From positions 1 to 64,000 of the forward strand of contig NZ_SAWZ01000011.1 in the NCBI RefSeq assembly GCF_004122095.1: a DNA stretch of 64,000 bases, written 5' to 3'. The stretch comes from Pseudoxanthomonas composti (GTDB taxonomy: Bacteria; Pseudomonadota; Gammaproteobacteria; Xanthomonadales; Xanthomonadaceae). This document shows positions 26,603 through 35,901 of this stretch, piece after piece; position 1 is the first letter of the stretch, and the number at the start of each line of letters is the position of its first letter. The position numbers were made by a program, and so were the translations under genes. Below the pieces are notes generated by a model, which was given only the letters and a program-made list of their open reading frames with translations, did no database searches and was not told the origin of the DNA.

Positions 26603-27097
26603 ATGTCCATCAAGACCGCAGAAGAATTGTTCGTCCATGAACTGTCCGACATCTACAGCGCGGAAAAGCAGCTGACCAAGGCGCTGCCGAGGCTGGCCCG
26701 AGCCTCTTCCAATCCCGCCCTGGCCGAGGCCTTCACCGCGCACCTGGAAGAAACGCAGGGGCAGATCGAGCGTATCGACCAGCTGGTCGAGCTGCTCGGT
26801 ATCCGCTTGAAGCGCATCAAGTGCGCTGCGATGGAAGGCCTGGTGGAGGAGGGCAAGGAAGTCATCGACAGCATCGAGGAAGGCCCGGTGCGTGATGCCG
26901 CGCTGATTGGCGGCGCGCAGAAGGTGGAGCATTACGAAATCGCCTCCTACGGCACCCTGGCCGCGCTGGCGAAGAATCTGGGCTACAAGGACGCCATCCC
27001 GCTCATCCTGGAAACGCTGAAGGAAGAGAAGTCCACCGACGAGAAGCTGACCCTGCTGGCCGAAGGCGGCGGCAACCAGGCTGCGGCGAAAAAGTGA
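26603..27097 (+). CDS. DUF892 ferritin-like protein (YciE/YciF family)
   Basis: A 164-residue helical protein starting MSIKTAEELFVHELSDIYSA, EKQLTKALPRLARAS, with HLEETQGQIERIDQLVELLG, CAAMEGLVEEGKEVI and KVEHYEIASYGTLAALAKNL. This is the classic YciF pattern, with candidate metal ligands in HLEET and EHYE. It is only distantly similar to the neighbour at 25991. The two probably form an operon closed by the hairpin at 27109-27156. A general-stress role is likely from the family. Confidence 0.92.
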   Translation: MSIKTAEELFVHELSDIYSAEKQLTKALPRLARASSNPALAEAFTAHLEETQGQIERIDQLVELLGIRLKRIKCAAMEGLVEEGKEVIDSIEEGPVRDAALIGGAQKVEHYEIASYGTLAALAKNLGYKDAIPLILETLKEEKSTDEKLTLLAEGGGNQAAAKK

Positions 27098-27108
27098 GCA
27101 ACCGCTTG

Positions 27109-27160
27109 AACTGCCGTCTCGTGGTGCGCTCATACGCGTGCCATGGGACGGCAGTTTCTT
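27109..27160 (+). terminator. Stem-loop with T-rich tail after the DUF892 pair
   Basis: AACTGCCGTC (27109-27118) pairs perfectly with GACGGCAGTT (27147-27156) around a 28-base loop, followed by TCTTTAT. The long loop is unusual, but the 10-bp stem and T-rich end suit a terminator. Confidence 0.65.
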
Positions 27161-27268
27161 TATCCGTGACGGTCGCACTCCGCGAACGACCACACGCCTG
27201 CGGCCCGGGCGAGCACGCGTAACAGGCTTCGGCGCCGCGCTTCGGTGAGTGCCCGGGTCTGATTGTCG

Positions 27269-27793
27269 TCAGTCAGCTCGAGGCAACCCGAAGGACTCTT
27301 CCAGGATCGCCAGCGCATGCGCGCGCCGGGTTGGCGTCTCTGCGGCGATCAGCTCAGGTGCGACGCGGACATCGAAACCGCGCATCGAACCATCGATGGC
27401 CGTGGCCAGCACACAGAGGTCGGCCGCCACGCCGACCACCGTAATCCGCTGGATGTTCTCGGCGCGGAGCAGGCCCTCCAGTGAGGTCTTGAAGAAGCCG
27501 GAATGGCCAGGCTTGACCACAACTGGGGTCTCGGGCCCGACATGCAGCTGCTGCGCCACAGCCGCACTGGGGCCGCCGAGTGCGCGCATGGCGTTCGCGA
27601 ACTCCGTCGCGCTCCTGGCAGCACCCACCTCGTCATTGCTGTAGATCACGTGTCCGCCTTGTTCCAGGCATCGCAGGCTGGCGCGCGCGATGGGTGCTGC
27701 AATCGCGATGGCATTCTTCGCCAGCTCCGCCGCGCCGGGAAAATCGAAGCAGTTGAACATGTCGACGACGATGAGCGCTGAGTGCTTGGCCAT
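27269..27793 (-). CDS. Isochorismatase-like cysteine hydrolase
   Basis: A 174-residue alpha/beta hydrolase of the isochorismatase/nicotinamidase superfamily. The catalytic triad can be placed as D11 (ALIVVDMFN), K94 (VVVKPGHSGFF) and C127 (GVAADLCVLATA). It hydrolyses an amide, carbamate or vinyl-ether substrate that cannot be named from sequence. The ATG at 27793 directly precedes the family N-terminus MAKHSALIVVD. The gene is divergent from the alcohol dehydrogenase at 28069, with about 275 bases between them. Confidence 0.92.
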   Translation of the reverse strand: MAKHSALIVVDMFNCFDFPGAAELAKNAIAIAAPIARASLRCLEQGGHVIYSNDEVGAARSATEFANAMRALGGPSAAVAQQLHVGPETPVVVKPGHSGFFKTSLEGLLRAENIQRITVVGVAADLCVLATAIDGSMRGFDVRVAPELIAAETPTRRAHALAILEESFGLPRAD

Positions 27794-28068
27794 GGCGCAT
27801 TGAATTTCCGCGGTTGTTGCCGGCACGTGTAGAGCGGCTTCCTGCAGCACACCTATGACGACCTGCGGATGCTGCGCAACTCAGGAACAGGCCAGGCACA
27901 TCACGGCGTAGCGCTGCTTTCAGGGCTCCGTGCGTGCGCATGCATGCCCGTGGTGCCGCGGTACACCGCAGATTTTTCGCGCCGCCCCGCGCATCCTCCG
28001 CGGAGTTCACCAGCAGCAGATCCCGTGGTGCCTACAACACCCGATATCTTCTCAGCGGGAGTTGCGTC

Positions 28069-29232
28069 ATGAAAGCACTGACCTATCACGGCAAGAAGGA
28101 TGTCCGGGTCGAAACCGTCCCGGATCCGGAACTCCAGGACGCCGACGACATCCTGCTGCGTGTCACCGCCACCGCGATCTGCGGCTCGGACCTGCACCTG
28201 TTCCATGGCAAGATTCCCGAGACCCGGCACGGGGACATCTTCGGCCATGAGTTCATGGGCATCGTCGAGGAAGCGGGTCCTTCGGTGACCAATGTCAAGG
28301 TCGGCGACCGGGTGGTGATTCCCTTCGTGATCGCCTGCGGGCAATGCTTCTTCTGCGAGCACGAGTTGTTCGCCGCGTGCGAGACGACCAACAAGGGCCA
28401 GGGCGCCAGCCTGCGCAAGCGCACGGAAATGACGCCGCCGGCCGCGCTGTTCGGCTACTCGCACCTCTACGGCGGCGTGCCGGGTGGACAGGCCGAACTG
28501 GTGCGGGTGCCCAAGGCCAACGTCGGCCCGCTGGTGATTCCCGGCAGCCTGGCCGATGAGCGCGTGCTGTTCCTGTCCGACATCCTGCCGACCGGCTACC
28601 AGGCGGTGGTCAACGCCAGGGTCGGGCCGGGCTCCACGCTGGCCATCTTCGGCGCCGGAGCGGTCGGGCTGATGGCGGCGGCGTGCGCGCGCATGCTGGG
28701 CGTGGAGGAGATCTACATGGTGGATGCCGAGGACTATCGCCTGGACTTCGCCGTGGCCACCTACGGGGTGATCCCGATCGACCTCAACCAGGGCGATCCG
28801 TCCGAGCGCATCCTCGAGAAGACCGCCGGCCGCGGCGTGTCCGCCTCCATCGATGCGGTCGGGTTCGAGGCCAAGGGCAGCACCACCGAGACCGTGCTGA
28901 GCACCCTGAAGCTGGAAACCAGCTCGGGAGTGGTGCTACGTCATTGCATTACTGCGACCCGACGCGGCGGTGTCGTCAGCGTCCCGGGCGTGTATGCCGG
29001 CTTCATCCATGGCTTCCTCATCGGCGATGCCTTCGACAAGGGGCTCGCCTTCGCCACCGGGCAGACCCACGTGCAGAAGTTCCTCCCTGAGCTTTTGAAC
29101 TTCATCGAGGAAGGCAGGCTGCAACCCGACGTGATCATCTCCCACCGGATGAAGCTGGCCGAAGCCGCCGACGGCTACAGGATCTTCGACGAGAAGCAGG
29201 ACCAGTGCCGCAAGGTCGTACTCACGCCCTGA
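28069..29232 (+). CDS. Zinc-dependent alcohol dehydrogenase (formaldehyde-dehydrogenase-like)
   Basis: A 387-residue medium-chain dehydrogenase. Catalytic zinc ligands are C38 (ICGSD) and H60-E61 (GHEF), and structural zinc ligands are C90, C93, C96 and C104 ([15 protein letters not shown]). The nucleotide-binding motif is [12 protein letters not shown]. The length and the long insert after the structural zinc site fit the glutathione-independent formaldehyde dehydrogenase-like branch; the true substrate may be another alcohol or aldehyde. GGGAG upstream of the ATG at 28069 supports this start over the longer open frame. It is a single gene. Confidence 0.93.
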   Translation: MKALTYHGKKDVRVETVPDPELQDADDILLRVTATAICGSDLHLFHGKIPETRHGDIFGHEFMGIVEEAGPSVTNVKVGDRVVIPFVIACGQCFFCEHELFAACETTNKGQGASLRKRTEMTPPAALFGYSHLYGGVPGGQAELVRVPKANVGPLVIPGSLADERVLFLSDILPTGYQAVVNARVGPGSTLAIFGAGAVGLMAAACARMLGVEEIYMVDAEDYRLDFAVATYGVIPIDLNQGDPSERILEKTAGRGVSASIDAVGFEAKGSTTETVLSTLKLETSSGVVLRHCITATRRGGVVSVPGVYAGFIHGFLIGDAFDKGLAFATGQTHVQKFLPELLNFIEEGRLQPDVIISHRMKLAEAADGYRIFDEKQDQCRKVVLTP

Positions 29233-29310
29233 CCCTGGCTTACCGCAAGCGACGGCTCCCCAGCGTGCGTGCTGCGCGACTGGGTGCGCACACAGAATTT
29301 TGCCTCCGCC

Positions 29311-29592
29311 TCACGCGGATCCGAGCCTGACCACGCGCGTGATGTCTTCGAGCTTGATCAGTCTGGACTGGCCATCTTCGGCATCCACGCGCACCAGACC
29401 GTTGAAACCTTCCTGGCCATCGCCGTCCACGCCAAGGACCACGGCCGGACGCTCGACGACAGTGCCCTTGAAGACGGTCTGGTCGCGCATGTGGAACTCG
29501 AACTTGCCTTCGGCATCCAGCTCCAGCTGCAGCGCCCGAAGCTGTTCCACACTGGCCGGGTCGGTCGCTGTGTGATTTGTCACCTTGGTCAT
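29311..29592 (-). CDS. DUF3247 family protein
   Basis: A 93-residue protein. The core VEQLRALQLELDAEGKFEFH, TVFKGTVVERPAVVLGVDGD and GLVRVDAEDGQSRLIKLEDI matches DUF3247, a Sm-like small barrel family largely restricted to Xanthomonadaceae. The ATG at 29592 is chosen for GGAG eight bases upstream. Function is unknown, although the fold is related to RNA-binding Sm proteins. It supports the taxonomic assignment of the window. Confidence 0.85.
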   Translation of the reverse strand: MTKVTNHTATDPASVEQLRALQLELDAEGKFEFHMRDQTVFKGTVVERPAVVLGVDGDGQEGFNGLVRVDAEDGQSRLIKLEDITRVVRLGSA

Positions 29593-29829
29593 CTGGCTCA
29601 CTCCTGCGTTGGCGGTTGTCATCGATGTCAGGCGCCTGCGGGCAGTAGGATCGCCGTAAGGCGCGCCTGCGCCGAGGCTGCGCGCGACAGCGTTATCGAT
29701 GCGCAGGCAACAGGATGGAACTCGACTTGCGGTGGCTGCGCCGTGAAAAAAGTTCATGACAGAGGTGGCGGTGCCTTCAGAGATCGGGGAAGCAATCCAC
29801 GCGCAAGGCATCGCGCGGATGCGCATGCC

Positions 29830-30429
29830 TCAGAACACGTCCCGCACCAGTCGATATGCGGCCACCGCGATACCATCATGGATCATGAGCGTCGTGAAGA
29901 CCTCCAGCGCCAGCGCCGCGGCCAGCGCCCAGCGCATTCCCAGCCGGCTGGCCAGGGCGAAACCGATCAGGCTGAAGGCCGAATCGGCCAGGGAGTTCAG
30001 CACGCTGTCGCCGTGATAGGGCGGGGCGGCGTTGGTGGCATTGCTCAGCAGCGCGATCGCCCAGCGCGAATTCTCTGCGACTTCCCAGAGCGTGCTGCTG
30101 ATCAGCGTCAGCAGGCACAAGTCGATGGCCGGCCACCGCGGTCGCAGCCAGGACAGGCCGACGAAGCACAACATGCCGAAGGCAGCGTGCAGCAGGGAAT
30201 AGAAATCGGCCAGCTGCTGCGAGTTTTCCGCCGGATCCTGGCCGAGCTGCCACAGCGACACGTGTCCGCATGGGCAGGTCAACGGCCTGCCTGCCAGCCA
30301 TAGCGCCGCGACGTGGACGATCAGGCACGCGGCCACCACCAGTCCCACGTGCCGCAGCCAGGCCCAGCGCGGGAAGGCGTGCCGTGCCTGGCGGGTGAAT
30401 CCATTGAGGTGATGGGTCAGCCAGTTCAA
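29830..30429 (-). CDS. DUF2585 (UPF0314) membrane protein
   Basis: A 199-residue membrane protein with about five hydrophobic segments. The motifs CPCGHVSLWQLGQDPAENSQ, FYSLLHAAFGMLCFVGLSWL, STLWEVAENSRWAI and PPYHGDSVLNSLADSAFSLI are those of DUF2585. Function is unknown. The most likely start is TTG at 30429, since no ATG or GTG fits well and no clear Shine-Dalgarno is seen, so the N-terminus is uncertain. It is divergent from crtZ, about 110 bases away. Confidence 0.82.
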   Translation of the reverse strand: MNWLTHHLNGFTRQARHAFPRWAWLRHVGLVVAACLIVHVAALWLAGRPLTCPCGHVSLWQLGQDPAENSQQLADFYSLLHAAFGMLCFVGLSWLRPRWPAIDLCLLTLISSTLWEVAENSRWAIALLSNATNAAPPYHGDSVLNSLADSAFSLIGFALASRLGMRWALAAALALEVFTTLMIHDGIAVAAYRLVRDVF

Positions 30430-30537
30430 TCAGTAGTCTCGGGGCGGGGCGGTCCGTACGCGCGCAAGTGAGAAGCCCGTGTGACTGGCGCGGCGCGCGA
30501 GCCTCGTATGATCGCCCTTCCCAAGGTGGACGTGTCC

Positions 30538-31068
30538 ATGTCTGTTCTCACCAACACCCTCGTGTTTCTCGGCAGCCTGCTGGCCATGGAGCTGGTCGCG
30601 CTGCTGGTGCACCGCCACGTGATGCATGGCTGGGGGTGGCGATGGCATGCATCGCATCACCACAAGCGGACCGGTGTGTTCGAGAAGAACGACCTGTACG
30701 CGGTGTTCTTCGCCGGTGCCGCCATCGCGCTCATTTACGCCGGCTCGCGGGGGTATCACCCGTTGGAGTGGATCGGCGCGGGCATGACGGCCTATGGCCT
30801 GTTGTACTTCGTGTTCCACGACGGGCTGGTGCACAAGCGCTGGCCGTTCCGCCACACGCCGCGCTCGGGCTACCTCAAGCGCCTGTACCAGGCGCACCGG
30901 CTGCATCACGCGGTCGAGGGAAGACACGGCTGCGTGTCCTATGGATTTCTCTGGGCGCCTTCGGTCAAGCAGTTGAAAGCCGAGCTGCACAGGCTTCATG
31001 GCGGACCCATCAAGAAGGCACCGTTGGCCAGCTCAGCCAAGGCGCCAGCCGGGCGGGCGCTGCCATAG
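30538..31068 (+). CDS. crtZ: Beta-carotene hydroxylase CrtZ
   Basis: A 176-residue membrane di-iron hydroxylase. It converts beta-carotene through beta-cryptoxanthin to zeaxanthin. The four His clusters of the family are present: HRHVMH, HASHHH, HDGLVH and HRLHH. AAGGTGG eight bases before the ATG at 30538 decides the start; the frame is open further upstream. It is the only crt gene on the plus strand. Its last 36 bases overlap the end of crtB on the other strand, so the two transcripts converge. Confidence 0.95.
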   Translation: MSVLTNTLVFLGSLLAMELVALLVHRHVMHGWGWRWHASHHHKRTGVFEKNDLYAVFFAGAAIALIYAGSRGYHPLEWIGAGMTAYGLLYFVFHDGLVHKRWPFRHTPRSGYLKRLYQAHRLHHAVEGRHGCVSYGFLWAPSVKQLKAELHRLHGGPIKKAPLASSAKAPAGRALP

Positions 31069-31971
31069 GCCATCGGGCCTGGGCGCGGCCCTGGCCCATC
31101 TGGAGACCAAGGCCCTGCCCAGGCCGCCGAGCATCAGCCGCAGCTTGGTGGGGGTGGAGGTCCGCACCCGGCTGTCCCAGGCCCGCGCGCCGCGCCGCTT
31201 GACCTGGATGCCGATCTGTCGATACACGCCGTGGGCCGACGCGACAGCCCAAGCGGACCGGAACGGAAGCGCCGGCAGGCCCTGCAGCGCCGAGGCGTAG
31301 TAGGGCTCGGCCGCATCGACCAGGCGCGCGGCAAGTGCGGCCAGCCGATCGCGGTGCTGTCTTGCGCCCAGGTCGGACTGCGCCAGCCGCTGTTCCTGCA
31401 GCCAGCGGCGCGGCAGGTAGCAGCGGCCCACCTGCGCATCCTCGACCAGGTCGCGGGCGATGTTGGTCAGCTGGAACGCCAGACCAAGATCGCAGGCGCG
31501 GTCCAGCGCGTCGCGTCCGCTGGCGCCCATCACCTGGCACATCATCAGCCCCACCACGCCGGCCACGCCGTAGCAGTAGCGCAGCGTGTCCTCGAAGGTC
31601 TCGTACACCGTCCCGCGCACATCCATGGCATAGCCATCCAGGTGCGCCAGCGCCAGCTGTTCTGGAAGTCGGTGACGCCTTGCCACCGTGCGCAGCGCCC
31701 GAAACGGCGGGCTGTCCACTGGCGCCTCGGCACAGGCCTGGCGTGTCTGCACGTAAAGCGCGTCCAGCCGGGCCACCGCCTCGGTGCGGGACATCCGCTG
31801 GGCGCCATGGCCCAGGTCCTGGCCGTCCACCTGGTCATCGCAATGCCGGCACCAGGCGTAGAGCAGGGTGACGCTTTCGCGGCTGCGTGCATCGAACAAC
31901 CTGGCGGCCGCCGAAAAGCTCTTCGAGCCCTGGCGGATGGCCGCAGCGGCGTAATCCTCATCCGCGCTCAT
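31033..31971 (-). CDS. crtB: Phytoene synthase CrtB
   Basis: A 312-residue squalene/phytoene synthase that condenses two geranylgeranyl diphosphates to phytoene. The Asp-rich motifs are DDQVD at 45-49 and RDLVEDAQVGRCYLP later; LLYAWCRHCDD and QLTNIARDL are diagnostic. The C-terminus after about 275 is Arg/Trp-rich. It is the last gene of the crt operon: its ATG overlaps the crtI stop by 4 bases. Its 3' end runs 36 bases into crtZ on the opposite strand. Confidence 0.96.
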   Translation of the reverse strand: MSADEDYAAAAIRQGSKSFSAAARLFDARSRESVTLLYAWCRHCDDQVDGQDLGHGAQRMSRTEAVARLDALYVQTRQACAEAPVDSPPFRALRTVARRHRLPEQLALAHLDGYAMDVRGTVYETFEDTLRYCYGVAGVVGLMMCQVMGASGRDALDRACDLGLAFQLTNIARDLVEDAQVGRCYLPRRWLQEQRLAQSDLGARQHRDRLAALAARLVDAAEPYYASALQGLPALPFRSAWAVASAHGVYRQIGIQVKRRGARAWDSRVRTSTPTKLRLMLGGLGRALVSRWARAAPRPDGLWQRPPGWRLG

Positions 31972-33461
31972 GGCATCGCCAGGTCATCGAGCATGAGCTG
32001 TGCGGTGGCCTTGGCCGAGCCCACCACGCCGGGAACGCCCGCGCCCGGATGCGTGCCCGCGCCCACCAGATACAGGTTGGGAAGGTCCGCATCGCGGTTG
32101 TGCGGCCTGAACCAGGCGCTCTGGGTCAGGATGGGCTCCAGGGAAAAGGCCGAACCGTGGTACGCATTGAGCTCATCCCGGAAGGTGAAGGGGGTGATGA
32201 AGTGGCTGGTGACCAGCTGCTGGCGCAGCCCCGGCATGTAGAAGCGCTCGAGATAGTCGAAGATCCTGTCGCGGTAGCGCGGCCCTTCCTCATCCCAATC
32301 GATGTCCGCGTTGCCCAGGTGCGGCACCGGCGCGAGCACGTAGTGGCTGCCGCAGCCCGGCGGCGCCAGCGACGGATCGGTCACGCAGGGCGCATGCAGG
32401 TACAGCGAGAAATCCTCTGGCAGGGTGGGGCCCTTGAAGATCTCGTCGATCAGCCCGCGGTAGCGCTGCCCGAAGCACACGGTGTGGTGCCGCAGCTGGG
32501 CGTGGTGGTGGTCCAGGCCGAAATAGAGCACGAACAGGGACATGCTGAAGCGCTTGCGCTTGAGCGATGCGGCCCGTCGCTGCGCCGGTGGGTGATGGCC
32601 CAGCAGGCGCTCGTAGGTATGCACCACATCGGCGTTGGAGGCGATGGCATCCACCGGGAACTGCGACCCATCGGCCAGGCGGATCGACGCGGCGCGTCCA
32701 TGCTCGACCTCGATGCGCGTGGCATCGGCATCGAGCAGCAGTTTTCCGCCCAGGTCCTGGAAAAGCTTCACCATGCCGTTGACCAGCGCGCCGGTGCCGC
32801 CCTTGGGAAACCACACCCCCCAGCGACGTTCCAGCGCGTGGATCAAGGTGTAGATGGAAGAGGTCTTGTAGGGGTTGCCGCCCACCAGCAGCGAGTGGAA
32901 CGAGAACGCCTGTCGCAGCTGCTCGTCCTGGATGAAGCGCGAGACGATGCCGTAGACGCTCTTCCAGGCCTCCAGCTTGGCCAGCTGCGGCCCGGCGCTG
33001 AGCATGTCCCGGAAAGACAGGAAGGGCACGGCGCCCAGCTCGAGGTAGCCAGCTTCGAAGACCGCCTTGGAATAGGCGAGGAACTTCTGGTAACCGGCCA
33101 CGTCGGCCGGGTTGCGCGCATGGATCTGCCGGTCCAGCGCTTCCTGGTCGTTGGCGTAGTCGAAGTGCGTGCCGTCCTCCCAGCACAGCCGATAGAACGG
33201 ATCCACCGGCAGCATGTCCACGTAATCGGACATGCGCCGGCCGCTGAGCGCGAACAGCTCCTCCAGCGCGGTGGGGTCGGTGATGACCGTGGGCCCGCCA
33301 TCGAACACGAAGCCCTCGCGCTCGTACACGTAGGCGCGGCCGCCGGGCTTGTCGCGTCGCTCCAGCAAGGTGGTGGCCACGCCCGCCGACTGCAGGCGGA
33401 TGGCCAGCGCCAGCCCACCGAAGCCGGCGCCGACCACGACGGCACGCTTCTGATGACTCAT
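31968..33461 (-). CDS. crtI: Phytoene desaturase CrtI
   Basis: A 497-residue FAD enzyme performing the four-step desaturation of phytoene to lycopene. The N-terminal dinucleotide-binding motif VVVGAGFGGLALAIRL is followed by LLERRDKPGGRAYVYEREGF and FDGGPTVITDP. The C-terminal bacterial-type desaturase signature region NLYLVGAGTHPGAGVPGVVG is intact. Start and stop overlap crtY and crtB respectively (ATGA type). Length matches the bacterial family (about 490-510). Confidence 0.96.
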   Translation of the reverse strand: MSHQKRAVVVGAGFGGLALAIRLQSAGVATTLLERRDKPGGRAYVYEREGFVFDGGPTVITDPTALEELFALSGRRMSDYVDMLPVDPFYRLCWEDGTHFDYANDQEALDRQIHARNPADVAGYQKFLAYSKAVFEAGYLELGAVPFLSFRDMLSAGPQLAKLEAWKSVYGIVSRFIQDEQLRQAFSFHSLLVGGNPYKTSSIYTLIHALERRWGVWFPKGGTGALVNGMVKLFQDLGGKLLLDADATRIEVEHGRAASIRLADGSQFPVDAIASNADVVHTYERLLGHHPPAQRRAASLKRKRFSMSLFVLYFGLDHHHAQLRHHTVCFGQRYRGLIDEIFKGPTLPEDFSLYLHAPCVTDPSLAPPGCGSHYVLAPVPHLGNADIDWDEEGPRYRDRIFDYLERFYMPGLRQQLVTSHFITPFTFRDELNAYHGSAFSLEPILTQSAWFRPHNRDADLPNLYLVGAGTHPGAGVPGVVGSAKATAQLMLDDLAMP

Positions 33462-34630
33462 CTTGTGTTCCTTAGATGTGCAGGGGAGGCCAGCGCGGCG
33501 CGCAAGGCCTCGGCCAGCGGGATGGGGGGTTTCCCGGACAGGATGCGCAGCTTGTCGGCCAGCGTCAGCCGGTCGGCGTAGAAGCGCTGGATCAGCCCTT
33601 GCGGCAGGCCGTAGAAGCGCTGCATCACCCGCCAGCGCTGCTGGGGCTGGCCGGCCATGAAGAACAGGCGGTTGAGCAGGCGGAAAAAGCCCTGCCTGCG
33701 CCAGCTGGTCAGGGCTTGCTCACGGGTGATGCGCGCCACGGTGGCCGCATCCAACTGGCCGCTGTCGGCCAGTCGTTCGGCCAGCCTGGCCGCGTACGGG
33801 AGGGAGTAGCCCGTGGTCGGGTGAAACAACGCGGCGGCCAGTCCCGCGCGCGGCTGCGGATCGTGCGCGGGCCAGAAGCGCTGGAAATCCCCATCCAGAA
33901 CGATGGGCAGCACGCCGCGCTCGCAGCCCAGTTGTTCGGCCACCTTCAGGCCGCGCGCCTGCGCATAGGCGGCGATGTTGGCCGTGGCCTGTTCGACCGC
34001 GACCTGCGGGCTGCTGGTGTAGTGCGTGTCCTCGATCAACAGCGTGTCCGGGCTGAAAGGCAGCACGTAGACGAAGCGATAGCCCTGGCCTTGCGCGACG
34101 CTGGCGTCCATCAGGGTGGGCGCGCGCAGCCCGTGCGGGGTTTCAGTGCGCAGGGTGTGGCCGACGAAGGCCTGGTAACCCAGCGCCAGGTGCGGGCTGG
34201 GGCGCGCGCCGCGACCGTCGATCACCGCGCCTGCGCGCAGCCGGCGGCCATCGGATAGCGTGACCTGGGTCGGGGAGAGGTGGGCCACCTCGGCGCCCAC
34301 GCGCATGTTCTCGCCCAGCGCCGCGCCCACCTGGCGCGCCAAGTCCTCGGACAGGAGGCTGGAATACGCCCCGTCCAGCTGCCGGTGCAGCCCCGGGAAG
34401 CGCACCTCGTAGCCGTTCCAGCTGTGGCGCGCCAGCGGCAGGACCCACGCGCGCGTGGCGGCCGACAGATCGGTGTGGTGGAAGGACCAGGTGTGCTGGC
34501 CGCAGGGCACAGCCTGGCGCTCCAGCAACAGCACGCGCAGCCCGGGCCTGAGCGCATGCATGCGCAGGGCGATCAGCGCATTGGCCAGGCCACCACCGAC
34601 CAGGATGACATCAGCGTCCGTTTCGCTCAT
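33458..34630 (-). CDS. crtY: Lycopene beta-cyclase CrtY
   Basis: A 390-residue flavoprotein of the CrtY type that cyclises both ends of lycopene to give beta-carotene. The N-terminal ADVILVGGGLANALIALRM is the nucleotide-binding motif. QHTWSFHHTDLS, HPTTGYSLPYAARLAERLAD and FYGLPQGLIQRFYADRLTLA are family landmarks. The ATG at 34630 overlaps the stop of crtX. The open frame further upstream lies within crtX in another phase and is ignored. Confidence 0.95.
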   Translation of the reverse strand: MSETDADVILVGGGLANALIALRMHALRPGLRVLLLERQAVPCGQHTWSFHHTDLSAATRAWVLPLARHSWNGYEVRFPGLHRQLDGAYSSLLSEDLARQVGAALGENMRVGAEVAHLSPTQVTLSDGRRLRAGAVIDGRGARPSPHLALGYQAFVGHTLRTETPHGLRAPTLMDASVAQGQGYRFVYVLPFSPDTLLIEDTHYTSSPQVAVEQATANIAAYAQARGLKVAEQLGCERGVLPIVLDGDFQRFWPAHDPQPRAGLAAALFHPTTGYSLPYAARLAERLADSGQLDAATVARITREQALTSWRRQGFFRLLNRLFFMAGQPQQRWRVMQRFYGLPQGLIQRFYADRLTLADKLRILSGKPPIPLAEALRAALASPAHLRNTR

Positions 34631-35901
34631 GCAGGGACAGCCGATGGCGAACGCGCAGTGGTGGCCTGGATGATGTCCGCAGCGCGCTCGCTCCCCCCCG
34701 CCTGGCCGATCTGCACGCCGATCTCGCGCGCCGCCGCCGCATAGGCAGGGCGGTCCAGCAGTGCCGCCAGCGCCTGGGCGATCTGCCTGGCGGTGCACCA
34801 CCGCGCCGACAGGCGCAGGCCGGCACCGGCATGGACGACACGCGCAGCCACGCCCGGCTGATCGAAGGCGATCGGCAGGGCCAGCATGGGCACACCGGCC
34901 ACGCACGCGTCCAGGGCGGTGTTCAACCCGGCGTGGGTGACCACCGCGTCGGCGCGCGCCAGCATCGCGCGTTGCGGCACCGAGTGCACCACCATGACCT
35001 CGCCCGGCACTTCCAGCGCGCGTGCGCGCTCAGGCGACAGGCCGCCGCAATGGGCGATCACCAGCTGCACCTTCAAACCGCGACAGGCGCGCGCGATGCG
35101 CTTGAACAGGGCCAGCCGATGCCCCTGCAACGTGCCCAGCGAGGCGAAGACCACCTTGCGACCGTCCGCCAGCGGCAGCGCCAACGGCGGGTCCTCGGCC
35201 GCCGGACGAAGTGGCCCGACGTGATGGAAATGCGGCGGTGGCTGCTGCCGCGGAAAGTCGAAGCGTTCCACCGTCTGGCTGATCTGCGCAAGCGGCGAGA
35301 GGCAGTCGTGCAGCCCCGCGCGCGCGCCCAGGCCAAGCCGCGCGGCCTGCGCGGCGATCGTGCGATCCAGCGGCCGCATCAGCATGTCGTAGACCTGCTG
35401 GCTGCTGCGATACAGCTGCAGCGCCGACGGCCCGGTGGCGTACTCCCACGGCATCACCGGCAACGGGATGCCCGGCTCGCGATTGATCGGCAGGGCGCAG
35501 GCGACCGAGACGAAGGGCAGCCCCAACGCCTGCGCGACCAACGCGCCGGCCGCTTCCATCTGGTCGCAGATCACCGCCTCCACGCCGGCGTGGACAAAGG
35601 CCTCCGGTAGCGCCTCGCACAGCATCTGCGTGGTCAGGCTGACATCGCCGATCACCCGCTTCAGGCCCAGCGGCCCGCCCGGATTGGCCGCCCGCGCCAG
35701 CATCGCGCGCACCGTGCCAGCCTGCCGCGCAGGGTCGCCGACCGCGTGAAATGCCACGGGGCCCGGCTCCACCAGCGCGGCCGCATCGGCCTGATGAAAG
35801 AACGTGGCGCGATGCCCCCGGGCGACCAGACGCTGGGCGATGGCCTGCAGGGCGCGGAAGTGGCTGGGAAACGCCGGGCCAACCAGGGCAAAGTGGGTCA
35901 T
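34627..35901 (-). CDS. crtX: Zeaxanthin glucosyltransferase CrtX
   Basis: A 424-residue GT1-family glycosyltransferase that transfers glucose to the hydroxyls of zeaxanthin. It starts with [20 protein letters not shown]. The C-terminal donor-binding region [57 protein letters not shown] is the UDP-sugar transferase signature. Presence of crtX in the operon implies glucosylated end products. The ATG overlaps the idi stop (ATGA) and the stop overlaps the crtY start. Confidence 0.95.
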   Translation of the reverse strand: MTHFALVGPAFPSHFRALQAIAQRLVARGHRATFFHQADAAALVEPGPVAFHAVGDPARQAGTVRAMLARAANPGGPLGLKRVIGDVSLTTQMLCEALPEAFVHAGVEAVICDQMEAAGALVAQALGLPFVSVACALPINREPGIPLPVMPWEYATGPSALQLYRSSQQVYDMLMRPLDRTIAAQAARLGLGARAGLHDCLSPLAQISQTVERFDFPRQQPPPHFHHVGPLRPAAEDPPLALPLADGRKVVFASLGTLQGHRLALFKRIARACRGLKVQLVIAHCGGLSPERARALEVPGEVMVVHSVPQRAMLARADAVVTHAGLNTALDACVAGVPMLALPIAFDQPGVAARVVHAGAGLRLSARWCTARQIAQALAALLDRPAYAAAAREIGVQIGQAGGSERAADIIQATTARSPSAVPA

